Counted from the first letter of the stretch, positions 1-9,657 are shown. The stretch is 64,000 nt of DNA from JAOUEA01 sp963790335 (GCA_963790335.1 CAWBOB010000003.1:224957-288956), one strand, 5' to 3'. Made by a program: numbers and translations. Notes: generated from the letters alone by a model not told the origin.

Positions 1-1194
1 ATCGTGCGCGAGCCCGACGACGCCCAGCCGTTCTCGGCGCTCGCCTTCAAGATCATGAGCGACCCGTACGTGGGCCGGCTCACCTACCTGCGCCTCTACA
101 GCGGTGTGCTCCACAGCGGCAGCCACGTCATGAACTCGACCAAGGATCGCAAGGAGCGCATCGGACGCATCCTGCAGATGCATGCGAACCACCGTGAGGA
201 CAAGGAAGCCGCGTACACGGGCGACATCGTGGCCGTGGTCGGCCTGAAGCATTCGACGACCGGCGACACGATCTGTGACCCGGACGACCCCGTCGTGCTC
301 GAGAACATCACGTTCCCCACGCCGGTGATCTCTGTGGCCGTCGAGCCGAAGACCAAGGCCGACCAGGACAAGCTCGGCAATGGCCTGATGAAGCTGTCCG
401 ACGAGGACCCGACCTTCGTCGTGAAGTACGACGACGAGACCGGCCAGACCGTGATCTCCGGCATGGGCGAGCTGCACCTCGACATCATCGTCGACCGGCT
501 CAAGCGCGAGTTCTCGGTCGACGCCAACGTCGGCAAGCCCCAGGTCGCCTACCGGGAGACGGTCCGCAAGCAGGCTCACAAGGTGGAGATGCGCTTCGTG
601 CGTCAGACCGGCGGCAAGGGACAGTTCGCACACGTCGTGATCGATCTCGAGCCGACCGGCCCAGGGGGCGGCTACGAGTTCATCAACAAGATCGTGGGCG
701 GCAAGATCCCGCGGGAGTACATCCCGGCGGTCGACCAGGGCATCCAGGAAGCGCTCGACAACGGCATCATGGCCGGCTACCCGATGGTCGACGTGCGTGC
801 CACGCTGACCGACGGCTCGTTCCACGAGGTGGACTCGAGCGAGATGGCCTTCAAGATCGCGGGGTCCATGGCCGTGAAGGATGCCGCGCGCAAGGCCGAC
901 CCGGTCCTGCTCGAGCCCGTGATGGAGTACGAGGTCACGACGCCCGAGGAGTTCATCGGCGACGTGATGGGTGATGTCACCGCGCGCCGCGGGCGCATCG
1001 AGAACATCGACGAGCGCAGTGGCCAGAAGGTCGTGCGGGTGGTCGTGCCGCTGGCCGAGCTGTTCGGGTACGCCACCGAGCTCCGGTCGCGTACCCAGGG
1101 CCGCGCCGCGCACAGCCCGATGCAGCTGCACGCGTACCACGAGGTGCCGGCGCAGATCGCGAAGGAGATCGTCGCCCGGATCATGGGCGAGTAG
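1..1194 (+). CDS. fusA: Elongation factor G, C-terminal part (cut by window start)
   Basis: Ribosomal translocase GTPase of the cytosol. The open frame enters from upstream, so the GTPase domain lies outside the window. What remains is domain II onward: the domain II barrel (SALAFKIMSDPYVGRL), domain III with SGMGELHLDIIVDRLKREF, domain IV with the GGYEFINKIVGGKIPREYIPAV stretch, and domain V ending RTQGRAAHSPMQLHAYHEVPAQIAKEIVARIMGE. No frameshift is seen. tuf follows after 22 bases, the usual str-operon order (rpsL-rpsG-fusA-tuf); rpsL and rpsG are presumably upstream. Confidence 0.97.
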   Translation: MVREPDDAQPFSALAFKIMSDPYVGRLTYLRLYSGVLHSGSHVMNSTKDRKERIGRILQMHANHREDKEAAYTGDIVAVVGLKHSTTGDTICDPDDPVVLENITFPTPVISVAVEPKTKADQDKLGNGLMKLSDEDPTFVVKYDDETGQTVISGMGELHLDIIVDRLKREFSVDANVGKPQVAYRETVRKQAHKVEMRFVRQTGGKGQFAHVVIDLEPTGPGGGYEFINKIVGGKIPREYIPAVDQGIQEALDNGIMAGYPMVDVRATLTDGSFHEVDSSEMAFKIAGSMAVKDAARKADPVLLEPVMEYEVTTPEEFIGDVMGDVTARRGRIENIDERSGQKVVRVVVPLAELFGYATELRSRTQGRAAHSPMQLHAYHEVPAQIAKEIVARIMGE

Positions 1195-1216
1195 GGCCAC
1201 GAGGGGGAGGATCGAG

Positions 1217-2401
<1,185 letters not shown>

Positions 2402-2460
2402 TAGTCCAGTCGAGACTAGACACCCCCAACAGCGAACGACCGACGAGAGGCGCGACGACC

Positions 2461-2769
2461 GTGGCAGGACCCAAGATCCGCATCAAGCTCCGGGCCTACG
2501 ACCACCGTATGCTCGACGTCGCCGCGCGCGACATCGTCGAGCACGTGACGCGCACCGGTGCCAAGGTCGTGGGGCCCGTGCCGTTGCCGACCGAGCGTGC
2601 GATCTACACGGTCATCCGCTCTCCGCACAAGTACAAGGACTCACGTGAGCACTTCCAGATGCTCACCCATAAACGATTGATCGACATCGTCGACGCGACC
2701 TCCAAGACGGTCCAGGAGCTTCAGCGCCTGAACCTGTCCGCCGGGGTCGACATCGAGATCAAGCTCTAA
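2461..2769 (+). CDS. rpsJ: 30S ribosomal protein S10
   Basis: Head protein of the small subunit and first gene of the S10 operon. GTG start; 102 residues, the usual length, with MAGPKIRIKLRAYDHRMLD at the N-terminus and SPHKYKDSREHFQMLTHKRLIDI in the middle. A GACGAGAGG site lies a few bases before the start. It lies 59 bases after tuf, so read-through from the str operon is possible. rplC follows after 9 bases. Confidence 0.98.
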   Translation: MAGPKIRIKLRAYDHRMLDVAARDIVEHVTRTGAKVVGPVPLPTERAIYTVIRSPHKYKDSREHFQMLTHKRLIDIVDATSKTVQELQRLNLSAGVDIEIKL

Positions 2770-2778
2770 GAGGACCAG

Positions 2779-3441
2779 ATGACCACCGACTCCAACGTGA
2801 AGGGCATCCTGGGCACGAAGCTCGGCATGACCCAGATCTTCGACGAAACCCGTGCGGTGCCGGTCACCGTGATCCAGGCCGGGCCGTGTGTGGTCGCCCA
2901 GGTCAAGACCGAGGAACGCGACGGGTACGACGCCGTGCAGCTCGCCTTCGGCGAGATCCGCGCGAACCGGGTCACGAAGCCGATGAAGGGCCACTACGAC
3001 GCGAGCTCCGCCGAGCCTCGGCGGCATCTGGTGGAGCTCCGCACGGCCGACGCCTCGTCGTACGAGCCCGGGCAGGAGATACGGGCCGACGTCTTCTCGG
3101 CGGGCGACGTCGTCGACGTCGTAGGCGTGAGCAAGGGCAAGGGTTTCGCGGGCGTCATGAAGCGCCACGGGTTCGGTGGGCTCAAGGCGAGCCACGGCAC
3201 GCACCGTGTGCACCGGGCGCCGGGAGCGATCGGCGCATGCGCCACGCCGAGCCGGGTGTTCAAGGGCATGCGTATGGCGGGCCAGCAGGGCAACGCGCGG
3301 GTCACCGTGCTGAACCTGCAGGTGGTGCAGGCCGACGCAGGTCGCAACCTGCTGCTCGTGCGCGGCGCGGTGCCGGGCCCCGAAGGCGGCCTCGTCATGG
3401 TTCGGTCTGCGGTCAAGTCACCGGCGGCGAAGGGTGCCTGA
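2779..3441 (+). CDS. rplC: 50S ribosomal protein L3
   Basis: Early-assembly large-subunit protein near the peptidyl transferase centre. 220 residues. It begins with GILGTKLGMTQIFDE and keeps the conserved loop HGFGGLKASHGTHRVHRAPG; the glutamine that is methylated in enterobacteria falls in the segment AGQQGNARVTVLN. ATG start with AGAGGA just upstream. The stop lies 1 base before the preferred rplD start, so the two are probably translationally coupled. Confidence 0.98.
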   Translation: MTTDSNVKGILGTKLGMTQIFDETRAVPVTVIQAGPCVVAQVKTEERDGYDAVQLAFGEIRANRVTKPMKGHYDASSAEPRRHLVELRTADASSYEPGQEIRADVFSAGDVVDVVGVSKGKGFAGVMKRHGFGGLKASHGTHRVHRAPGAIGACATPSRVFKGMRMAGQQGNARVTVLNLQVVQADAGRNLLLVRGAVPGPEGGLVMVRSAVKSPAAKGA

Positions 3442-3442
3442 G

Positions 3443-4096
3443 ATGGCGACGACGATCGACGTGCACGACGCGCAGGGCAAGAAGGCCGGGTCGCGCGAGC
3501 TCGCCCCTGGCATCTTCGAGGCACCGGTGAGCGTGCCGCTCATGCACCAGGTCGTCGTGGCCGGGCTCGCGAGCATCCGCGCAGGCACGCACTCGACCAA
3601 GACCCGTGGAGACGTGCGCGGCGGCGGCAAGAAGCCGTGGCGGCAGAAGGGCACGGGCCGGGCTCGGCAGGGATCGATCCGCTCGCCCCAGTGGGTGGGT
3701 GGCGGCGTCGCGCACGGTCCACACCCTCGTGATCACGCCATGCGCGTCAACAAGAAGATGCGCAAGGGCGCCCTGCGGTCCGCGCTCACCGATGCGGCGC
3801 GCAGCGGCAAGCTCGCGATCGTCGCAGAGCTCGAGTTCGACGAGCCGAAGACCAAGCGCGCCACGGCGCTCCTGTCCGCGCTCGACCTCGCCGGCAACGT
3901 GCTGCTCGTGCTCGACGCGCCGACCGACGACGGGGTGATCGAGCGGTCCTTCCGCAACCTGGCCGGCGTGAAGACGGCCTACGCGGGCGGTCTCGGCACC
4001 TACGACGTCTTGTGGGCCGATCGCGTGCTGCTCACGGGGGCCGCGCTCGACGTGCTCGAAGGCTCCGACCAGGCCGAGGCGGGTGACGCGTCGTGA
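3443..4096 (+). CDS. rplD: 50S ribosomal protein L4
   Basis: Exit-tunnel protein of the large subunit. ATG 3443 gives 217 residues starting MATTIDVHDAQGKK; an in-frame GTG at 3434 inside rplC would add three residues and looks less likely. The tunnel loop is visible as GGGKKPWRQKGTGRARQGS, followed by HPRDHAMRVNKKMRKGALRSAL. It overlaps rplW by 4 bases (GTGA), a sign of translational coupling. Whether it also autoregulates the operon, as in E. coli, cannot be read from the sequence. Confidence 0.97.
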   Translation: MATTIDVHDAQGKKAGSRELAPGIFEAPVSVPLMHQVVVAGLASIRAGTHSTKTRGDVRGGGKKPWRQKGTGRARQGSIRSPQWVGGGVAHGPHPRDHAMRVNKKMRKGALRSALTDAARSGKLAIVAELEFDEPKTKRATALLSALDLAGNVLLVLDAPTDDGVIERSFRNLAGVKTAYAGGLGTYDVLWADRVLLTGAALDVLEGSDQAEAGDAS

Positions 4097-4380
4097 AGTC
4101 GCACCGTGACGTCATCGTTCGCCCGATCGTGTCGGAGAAGTCCTACGCCGGCCTCGAGCGCAACACCTACACGTTCCTGGTCGACAAGCGGGCGAACAAG
4201 ACCGAGATCAAGGAAGCCGTGCAGGCGATCTGGGAGGTGCGGGTCACCTCCGTCAACACGCTCCACCGCCGCGGCAAGGTGAAGCGCCGCGGGTACACCA
4301 AGGGCAAGCGTCCCGACGAGAAGCGCGCCGTCGTCACCCTCGCCGAGGGCGACTCGATCGAGATCTTCGAGGGTGGATGA
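4093..4380 (+). CDS. rplW: 50S ribosomal protein L23
   Basis: Protein at the tunnel exit that docks signal recognition particle and trigger factor. 95 residues, with RDVIVRPIVSEKSYAGLERNTYTF at the N-terminus and the NKTEIKEAVQAIWEV helix. The GTG start overlaps the rplD stop (GTGA), and its own stop overlaps an in-frame ATG of rplB. The tail VTLAEGDSIEIFEGG is ordinary for the family. Confidence 0.97.
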   Translation: MKSHRDVIVRPIVSEKSYAGLERNTYTFLVDKRANKTEIKEAVQAIWEVRVTSVNTLHRRGKVKRRGYTKGKRPDEKRAVVTLAEGDSIEIFEGG

Positions 4381-4382
4381 GC

Positions 4383-5213
4383 ATGGCCGTTCGCAAGCAC
4401 AAGCCCACGACGCCCGGCCGACGCGGATCGAGCGTCTCGTCGTTCGATGAGATCACGCGCGCGACCCCCGAGAAGTCGCTGCTCGAGAAGAAGCACCGCA
4501 GGGCCGGGCGCAACGTGCACGGGCGGATCACCGCACGGCACCAAGGAGGCGGTACCAAGCAGCGCTACCGCGTGGTGGACTTCAAGCGGAACAAGGACGG
4601 CGTGCCCGCCAGGGTCGCCCACATCGAGTACGACCCCAACCGCAGCGCACGGATCGCCCTGCTCCACTACGCCGACGGCGAGAAGCGCTACATCCTCGCG
4701 CCGCAGGGCGTGCGTCAGGGCGACCGCCTCGTGAGCGGACCCGATGCCGAGATCCGTCCCGGCAACGCGCTTCCGCTGCGCAACATCCCGGTCGGCACCG
4801 TGGTGCACGCGATCGAGCTGAAGCCCGGCGCGGGCGCCAAGCTCGCTCGGTCGGCGGGGGCGAGCGTGCAGGTCATGGCCAAGGAAGGCTCGATGGCCAC
4901 GGTGCGGCTCCCGTCGGGGGAGACCCGCCTCGTGCCCGCAGCGTCCAAGGCCACGGTGGGCACGGTCGGCAACCCCGAGCACGAGCTCATCTCGCTCGGC
5001 AAGGCGGGGCGGGCGCGTTGGAAGAACAGGCGCCCGAGCGTGCGCGGCGTGGCGATGAATCCTGTCGACCATCCGCTCGGTGGGGGAGAGGGCAAGTCCT
5101 CGGGTGGGCGCCATCCCACCTCGCCGTGGGGGAAGAAGGAAGGACGGACGCGCAGGAAGAACAAGGCGTCGAACAAGTACATCGTCCGTCGTCGTGGGAA
5201 GGGGCGTGGCTGA
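4383..5213 (+). CDS. rplB: 50S ribosomal protein L2
   Basis: Core rRNA-binding protein needed for subunit joining and peptidyl transfer. ATG 4383 (MAVRKHKPTTPGRRGSS) is preferred because the GAGGG site sits at proper spacing; the ATG at 4377, overlapping the rplW stop, would add two residues. 276 residues. It has the HGRITARHQGGGTKQRYR segment and the conserved C-terminal loop around GVAMNPVDHPLGGGEGKSSGG with its functionally important His, then the basic tail KKEGRTRRKNKASNKYIV. Confidence 0.98.
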   Translation: MAVRKHKPTTPGRRGSSVSSFDEITRATPEKSLLEKKHRRAGRNVHGRITARHQGGGTKQRYRVVDFKRNKDGVPARVAHIEYDPNRSARIALLHYADGEKRYILAPQGVRQGDRLVSGPDAEIRPGNALPLRNIPVGTVVHAIELKPGAGAKLARSAGASVQVMAKEGSMATVRLPSGETRLVPAASKATVGTVGNPEHELISLGKAGRARWKNRRPSVRGVAMNPVDHPLGGGEGKSSGGRHPTSPWGKKEGRTRRKNKASNKYIVRRRGKGRG

Positions 5214-5494
5214 TGCCCAGGTCGGTCAAGAAGGGTGCGTTCGTCGATGAGCACCTCATGGTCAAGATCGTCGACATGAACAAGCGTGGCGACAAGCGTG
5301 TGACCAAGACGTGGTCCCGGCGATCCACGATCGTGCCCGAGATGCTGGGACACACGATCGCCGTGCACGATGGACGCAAGCACGTGCCGATCTTCATCTC
5401 GGAGTCGATGGTGGGGCACAAGCTCGGTGAGTTCGCGCCGACGCGAACCTTCCGCTCGCACGCGCGCGACGAGCGGCGCACGGGGGTCAGGTAG
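5213..5494 (+). CDS. rpsS: 30S ribosomal protein S19
   Basis: Small-subunit head protein that pairs with S13 near the A-site finger. ATG 5213 overlaps the rplB stop by one base (TGATG) and gives 93 residues, MPRSVKKGAFVDEHLM to RSHARDERRTGVR. The longer open frame upstream lies inside rplB and is not the protein. Motifs RRSTIVPEMLGHTIAVHDGRKHVP and LGEFAPTRTF match the family. Confidence 0.97.
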   Translation: MPRSVKKGAFVDEHLMVKIVDMNKRGDKRVTKTWSRRSTIVPEMLGHTIAVHDGRKHVPIFISESMVGHKLGEFAPTRTFRSHARDERRTGVR

Positions 5495-5839
5495 GTGGAA
5501 GCCCGCGCCAGCATGAAGTACGTGCGCACGTCGCCGCGGAAGATGCGGCGCGTGATCGACATGATCCGCGGCCAGCACGTGGCCGAGGCTCGCCGCATCC
5601 TGCGTTTCTCACCGCTCGGGCCGACGCCCGAGGTCGAGAAGCTCCTGAGCTCAGCGATCGCGAACGCCGAGCAGCAGCCCGGCGTGATCGCGGAGAACCT
5701 CACGGTGGCGCGCGCGTGGGTCGACGAAGGGCCGACGCTGCGGCGCTATCGGCCGCGGGCCTACGGCCGCGCGACCAGGGTGCGCAAGCGCACCTCGCAC
5801 GTGACGCTCGTGGTGGCGACGATGGGAGAGGATCGCTAG
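5495..5839 (+). CDS. rplV: 50S ribosomal protein L22
   Basis: Lines the exit tunnel opposite L4. The GTG start follows the rpsS stop directly. 114 residues: RTSPRKMRRVIDMIRGQHVAEARRIL, then the extended tunnel hairpin with GPTLRRYRPRAYGRATRVRKRTSH. The stop shares its last base with the rpsC GTG start, so coupling is tight. Confidence 0.97.
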   Translation: MEARASMKYVRTSPRKMRRVIDMIRGQHVAEARRILRFSPLGPTPEVEKLLSSAIANAEQQPGVIAENLTVARAWVDEGPTLRRYRPRAYGRATRVRKRTSHVTLVVATMGEDR

Positions 5840-6771
5840 TGGGTCACAAGGTCAACCCGTACGGGTTCAGGCTGGGGGTCATCTACCCCTGGAAATCCAA
5901 CTGGTACGCCGGCAGGCGCGAGTACGCCACGCAGGTGCACGAGGACATCTGGATCCGCAAGCACATCCGGTCACGCCTGTCGAGGGCCGGCATCAGCTCC
6001 ATCGATATCGAGCGCAAGGGCGACCAGATCTGGGTCTTCATCCGCACGGCCCGCCCCGGCATCGTGATCGGACGCAAGGGCGCGGAGGTCGACCGGCTGC
6101 GGAAGGACGTCGAGCGCTACACGAAGAAGCGGGTCGACGTGAAGGTCGAAGACATGAACCAGGCCGCGAGCGAGTCGCGACCGGAGACCGACGCCACCTT
6201 GCTCGCCCAGGGGGTGGCCGAGCAGCTCGCGGGCCGCGTGGCCTTCCGGCGCGCGATGCGCCGGGCGGTGCAGACGGCCATGCGCTCGGGCGCGCTCGGT
6301 GTGCGCGTGGCGACCGGGGGCCGCCTCGGTGGGTCGGAGATGGGGCGCCGCGAGTGGTATCGCGAGGGCCGGGTGCCCCTGCACACGCTTCGGGCGAAGG
6401 TCGACTTCGGCACCGCCGAGGCCAAGACGACGTTCGGCGTCGTCGGCGTGAAGGTCTGGGTCTACCACGGAGACGAGGTTCCTCACCGCGAGCAGCAGAC
6501 GGAACGCGCGCTGGCCAGGGCGCACGCCTCCGCTCAGCAGGTCGACGCCTCTGGCAGGGGCGGAGCATCGCCGGCGCCTGCCGCGGAGCCGACGCCACCT
6601 GCCGCGCCGCCCCCAGCCGAGGCCGAGGCAGCGCCGCCCCCACCCGAGCCATCGCCGGCCGCGCCCGAGGCGGGGGCCACGCCCGGCGTCGCCGGAACGA
6701 CCACGCCACCCACGCCGGCCGACGATGATGTGCCCGCCTCCGCCGCCTCGGATGAGGGAGGCGAGGGCTGA
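5839..6771 (+). CDS. rpsC: 30S ribosomal protein S3 with long Pro/Ala-rich tail
   Basis: mRNA-entry protein of the small subunit. The GTG start at 5839 uses the last G of the rplV stop and gives MGHKVNPYGFRLGV. The KH domain motif is RPGIVIGRKGAEVDRLRKDV, followed by the S3 C-terminal domain (RAMRRAVQTAMRSGALGVRV, GRLGGSEMGRREWYREGRVPLHTLRA). Residues from about 225 to 310 form a low-complexity, acidic, Pro/Ala-rich tail. Actinobacterial S3 often carries such a tail; this one is long. It overlaps rplP by one base. Confidence 0.97.
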   Translation: MGHKVNPYGFRLGVIYPWKSNWYAGRREYATQVHEDIWIRKHIRSRLSRAGISSIDIERKGDQIWVFIRTARPGIVIGRKGAEVDRLRKDVERYTKKRVDVKVEDMNQAASESRPETDATLLAQGVAEQLAGRVAFRRAMRRAVQTAMRSGALGVRVATGGRLGGSEMGRREWYREGRVPLHTLRAKVDFGTAEAKTTFGVVGVKVWVYHGDEVPHREQQTERALARAHASAQQVDASGRGGASPAPAAEPTPPAAPPPAEAEAAPPPPEPSPAAPEAGATPGVAGTTTPPTPADDDVPASAASDEGGEG

Positions 6772-7185
6772 TGCTGGCACCGAAGAAGGTCAAGCATCGC
6801 AAGGTGCATCGTGGTCACCGTCGCGGCATGGCCAAGGGAGGCACCGAGGTCACCTTCGGCGACTACGGACTCGTGGCGCTCGAGGGCGCCTGGATCACCA
6901 ACCGCCAGATCGAGTCCGCCCGTGTCGCGATCACGCGTCACATCCGTCGAGGCGGCAAGGTGTGGATCAACATCTTCCCGGACAAGTCGGTGACCAAGAA
7001 GCCGGCCGAGACCCGCATGGGCTCGGGCAAGGGCAACCCAGAGGGCTGGGTGGCGGTGGTCAAGCCCGGGTCGCGTCATGTTCGAACTCGCCGGGGTGCC
7101 GGAGTCGCTCGCCCGCGAGGCGATGAAGCGCGCGCAGCACAAGCTGCCGATCAAGACCAAGTTCATCACGAGGGACGGGGAGTAG
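6771..7185 (+). CDS. rplP: 50S ribosomal protein L16 (one-base frameshift)
   Basis: Large-subunit protein near the A site. The frame from ATG 6771 (MLAPKKVKHRKVHRGHRRGMAKGG) runs correctly to GNPEGWVAVVKPG. There a GGG run at about 7069-7071 has one G too many, after which the true sequence continues in another frame as RVMFELAGVPESLAREAMKRAQHKLPIKTKF and stops at 7183-7185. Removing one G restores 137 residues, exactly the family length. An essential gene inside an intact operon makes an assembly error the likely cause. Confidence 0.93.
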
Positions 7186-7189
7186 CGCG

Positions 7190-7432
7190 ATGCCGAGCAA
7201 GGCCGCCGAGCTGCGAGGGCTGCCCGACGACGAGCTGTTGGCGCGCGTCGATGGCGCCAAGGAGGAGCTGTTCAACCTGCGCTTCCAGCAGGCCACCGGG
7301 CAGCTCGACAACCCCGCCCGCATCAGGGAGGTGCGCCACGACGTGGCACGCATCGCGACGGTGCTCCGTGAACGCGAGATCGAGGCCGAGCACGGCGCCA
7401 CCGGGCCTGCGGGCGGCGAGGAGGAACGATGA
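7190..7432 (+). CDS. rpmC: 50S ribosomal protein L29
   Basis: Small helical protein near the tunnel exit. 80 residues, with the signature LFNLRFQQATGQLDNPARIREVRHDVARIATVLRERE; it is somewhat long for L29 because of an acidic Gly-rich tail (EHGATGPAGGEEER). ATG start 4 bases after the restored rplP stop, with GGGGAG upstream. It overlaps rpsQ by 4 bases (ATGA). Confidence 0.96.
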   Translation: MPSKAAELRGLPDDELLARVDGAKEELFNLRFQQATGQLDNPARIREVRHDVARIATVLREREIEAEHGATGPAGGEEER

Positions 7433-7713
7433 GCGACGTGCATGAGGCGACGACGGCTCTCGAGCGGGGCCGGCGCAAGGTCCGCACCGGGGTGGTCATC
7501 TCCGACAAGATGGACAAGACCGTGCTGGTGCGCATCGACCGCAAGGTGACGCATCCGCTCTACCGCAAGACGGTGCGGCGCTCGTCGAAGCTCGCGGCGC
7601 ACGACGAGCAGAACGAGGTGCACGTGGGCGACACGGTCCGCGTGATGGAGACGCGCCCGATCTCCAAGAGCAAGCGGTGGCGCGTGGTCGAGATCGTCGA
7701 ACGGGCGAAGTGA
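7429..7713 (+). CDS. rpsQ: 30S ribosomal protein S17
   Basis: OB-fold 16S rRNA-binding protein. 94 residues: a short variable N-terminus, then RRKVRTGVVISDKMDKTVLVRIDRKVTHPLYRK, the S17 signature GDTVRVMETRPISKSKRWRVVEIVERAK. Starts within the rpmC stop (ATGA). The 43-base gap to rplN shows no recognisable signal beyond a GGCGAGGAG-type ribosome binding site. Confidence 0.97.
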   Translation: MSDVHEATTALERGRRKVRTGVVISDKMDKTVLVRIDRKVTHPLYRKTVRRSSKLAAHDEQNEVHVGDTVRVMETRPISKSKRWRVVEIVERAK

Positions 7714-7756
7714 GCAGCGGCAGGCAACGCAACGGCACGATGGCGAGGAGCCGGCG

Positions 7757-8125
7757 GTGATCCAACAGGAAACGCGCTGCAAGGTCGCGGACAACACGGG
7801 GGCCAAGGAGGTCCTCTGTATCCGCGTGCTGGGCGGCTCGGGGCGCCGGTACGCGGGCGTCGGCGACATGATCGTCGGCACCGTCAAAGATGCCCTTCCC
7901 GGCGGCGGCGTGAAGAAGGGCGAGGTCGTCAGGGCCGTCGTCGTGCGCACCGCGAAGGAGCGGCGCCGCTCCGACGGCTCGTACATCCGCTTCGACGACA
8001 ACGCCGTCGTGATCATCAACGACCAGCGGAACCCACGAGGCACCCGCATCTTCGGGCCGGTGGCCAGGGAGCTGCGTGAGAAGCGGTTCATGAAGATCAT
8101 CTCGCTCGCACCGGAGGTGCTGTAG
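7757..8125 (+). CDS. rplN: 50S ribosomal protein L14
   Basis: Interface protein forming intersubunit bridges with 16S rRNA. 122 residues from a GTG start, beginning MIQQETRCKVADNTGAKEVLCIRVLGG and containing the L14 signature GVKKGEVVRAVVVRTAKERRRSDGSYIRFDDNAVVIIN. First gene of the spc section; rplX follows after 3 bases. Confidence 0.98.
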   Translation: MIQQETRCKVADNTGAKEVLCIRVLGGSGRRYAGVGDMIVGTVKDALPGGGVKKGEVVRAVVVRTAKERRRSDGSYIRFDDNAVVIINDQRNPRGTRIFGPVARELREKRFMKIISLAPEVL

Positions 8126-8128
8126 CCG

Positions 8129-8467
8129 ATGCCAGGCGTCGACATCAAGAGAGACGACACGGTCCGCGTGATGGCCGGCAAGGACCGCGGCAAGGAAGGT
8201 CGCGTGGTTCGGGTCATGCCCACCGAGGGGCGCGTCATGGTCGACGGCGTGGCGCTCGCGAAGCGGCATCAGCGCGCCGCCGGACGGGCGAGCGGGTCGA
8301 GCCAAGCGATCCAACAGGGGGGCATCATCGACGTGGAGACGTTCATCGACATCTCCAACGTGCAGCCGGTCTGTCCGAGCTGCGGCAAGCCGACCCGCGT
8401 CGGCCACCGCATCGAGAACGACGGCACCAAGGTACGCATCTGCCGCAAGTGTGAGGCCGAGCTATGA
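8129..8467 (+). CDS. rplX: 50S ribosomal protein L24 (zinc-ribbon type)
   Basis: Assembly initiator of the large subunit. The KOW motif is VRVMAGKDRGKEGRVVRVMPTEGRVMVDGV near residues 10-40. Four cysteines at about 82, 85, 105 and 108 (CPSC and CRKC) form a C-terminal zinc ribbon. 112 residues. The stop overlaps the rplE start (ATGA). Confidence 0.97.
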   Translation: MPGVDIKRDDTVRVMAGKDRGKEGRVVRVMPTEGRVMVDGVALAKRHQRAAGRASGSSQAIQQGGIIDVETFIDISNVQPVCPSCGKPTRVGHRIENDGTKVRICRKCEAEL

Positions 8468-9042
8468 GCGAGCGATACACGCCCAGGATGAAGCAGCGGT
8501 TCCGTGAGGAGCTCGTGCCGAAGCTGCGGTCCGAGCTCGGGCTCGTCAACGTGATGCAGGTGCCCCGCCTCGACAAGATCGTGGTGAACATGGGCATCGG
8601 CGACGCCGTGAAGGACGCCCGTCTGCTCGAGGCAGCCGTCGACGACCTGACGATCATCACCGGTCAGAAGCCGGTGGTGACCAAGGCCCGGAAGTCGATC
8701 GCCGGGTTCAAGCTGCGTGAGGGCATGCCGATCGGGGCCAAGGTCACGTTGCGGGGCGACCGCATGTGGGAGTTCTACGACCGGCTGGTCTCGCTCGCAC
8801 TGCCGCGCATCCGCGACTTCCGCGGCATGGGCCCGAGATCGTTCGACGGCCACGGCAACTACACGATGGGCGTGACCGAGCAGCTGATCTTCCCCGAGAT
8901 CGACTACGACAAGGTGGCCCAGGTCAGGGGCATGGACATCACGATCGTGACGACCGCGACGACCGACGACGAGGCACGCAGCCTGCTGGTCGCGCTCGGG
9001 TTCCCCTTCGCGGGGCTCGAGCAGGTGGCGCAGGCGGGCTAG
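8464..9042 (+). CDS. rplE: 50S ribosomal protein L5
   Basis: 5S rRNA-binding protein of the central protuberance. 192 residues; N-terminal MSERYTPRMKQRFREELVPKL is typical. Signature segments LDKIVVNMGIGDAVKD, ITGQKPVVTKARKSIAGFKLREGMPIG and RDFRGMGPRSFDGHGNYTMGV are present. It starts in the rplX stop and is followed after 10 bases by the zinc-type S14. Confidence 0.98.
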   Translation: MSERYTPRMKQRFREELVPKLRSELGLVNVMQVPRLDKIVVNMGIGDAVKDARLLEAAVDDLTIITGQKPVVTKARKSIAGFKLREGMPIGAKVTLRGDRMWEFYDRLVSLALPRIRDFRGMGPRSFDGHGNYTMGVTEQLIFPEIDYDKVAQVRGMDITIVTTATTDDEARSLLVALGFPFAGLEQVAQAG

Positions 9043-9052
9043 GAGAACACAC

Positions 9053-9238
9053 ATGGCCAAGAAGGCACTCAAGAACAAGCAGCAGCGCCAGCCGAAGTTC
9101 CGCGTGCGCGCCTACACGCGATGCCAGCGCTGCGGGCGCGCCCGGGCCGTCTACAAGCGGTTCCTGCTGTGCCGCATCTGCTTCCGCGAGCTGGCGCACG
9201 CGGGCGAGCTCCCGGGGGTGACGAAGGCATCATGGTGA
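9053..9238 (+). CDS. rpsZ: 30S ribosomal protein S14, zinc-binding type
   Basis: Small-subunit head protein, the short zinc form. 61 residues with cysteines at 24, 27, 40 and 43 (CQRC and CRIC) as the zinc site; the end GELPGVTKASW is the family hallmark. An AGGAG site precedes ATG 9053. It overlaps rpsH by 7 bases. Confidence 0.97.
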   Translation: MAKKALKNKQQRQPKFRVRAYTRCQRCGRARAVYKRFLLCRICFRELAHAGELPGVTKASW

Positions 9239-9657
9239 CCAAGGAGCGGCGGTTCTCGAGCAACGTGACCGACCCGGTCGCCGACCTGCTCACGCGCATC
9301 CGCAACGCGAACCTCGCCTACAAGGACGACCTGGCGGTGCCGGTCTCGAAGGTGAACGGCGCCGTGCTCGGCATCCTCGAGGCGGAGGGTTACATCGACG
9401 GGTTCGAGCGCGAGGGCGAGGGCGTGCACCAGGCGTTCCGTGTGCGGCTGAAGTACGACCGCAAGCGGCAGCGTACGATCAGTGGCATCAAGCGCGTGTC
9501 GACGCCCGGCAGGCGCGTGTACACCGGGCGCGACAAGCTTCCGAGGGTGCTCGGCGGGCTCGGGATCGCGATCGTCTCCACGTCGCACGGCGTGATGACC
9601 GACAAGGAAGCGTCCCGCAAGGGCATCGGCGGCGAGGTGCTCGCTCACGTCTGGTGA
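9232..9657 (+). CDS. rpsH: 30S ribosomal protein S8
   Basis: Primary 16S rRNA-binding protein. ATG 9232 (or GTG 9235, the next codon) lies within the S14 stop region; about 141 residues, with VTDPVADLLTRIRNANLAYKDDLAVPVSKVNGAVLGILEAEGYI and the C-terminal signature GLGIAIVSTSHGVMTDKEASRKGIGGEVLAHVW. The longer upstream frame lies within rpsZ. Confidence 0.97.
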   Translation: MVTKERRFSSNVTDPVADLLTRIRNANLAYKDDLAVPVSKVNGAVLGILEAEGYIDGFEREGEGVHQAFRVRLKYDRKRQRTISGIKRVSTPGRRVYTGRDKLPRVLGGLGIAIVSTSHGVMTDKEASRKGIGGEVLAHVW

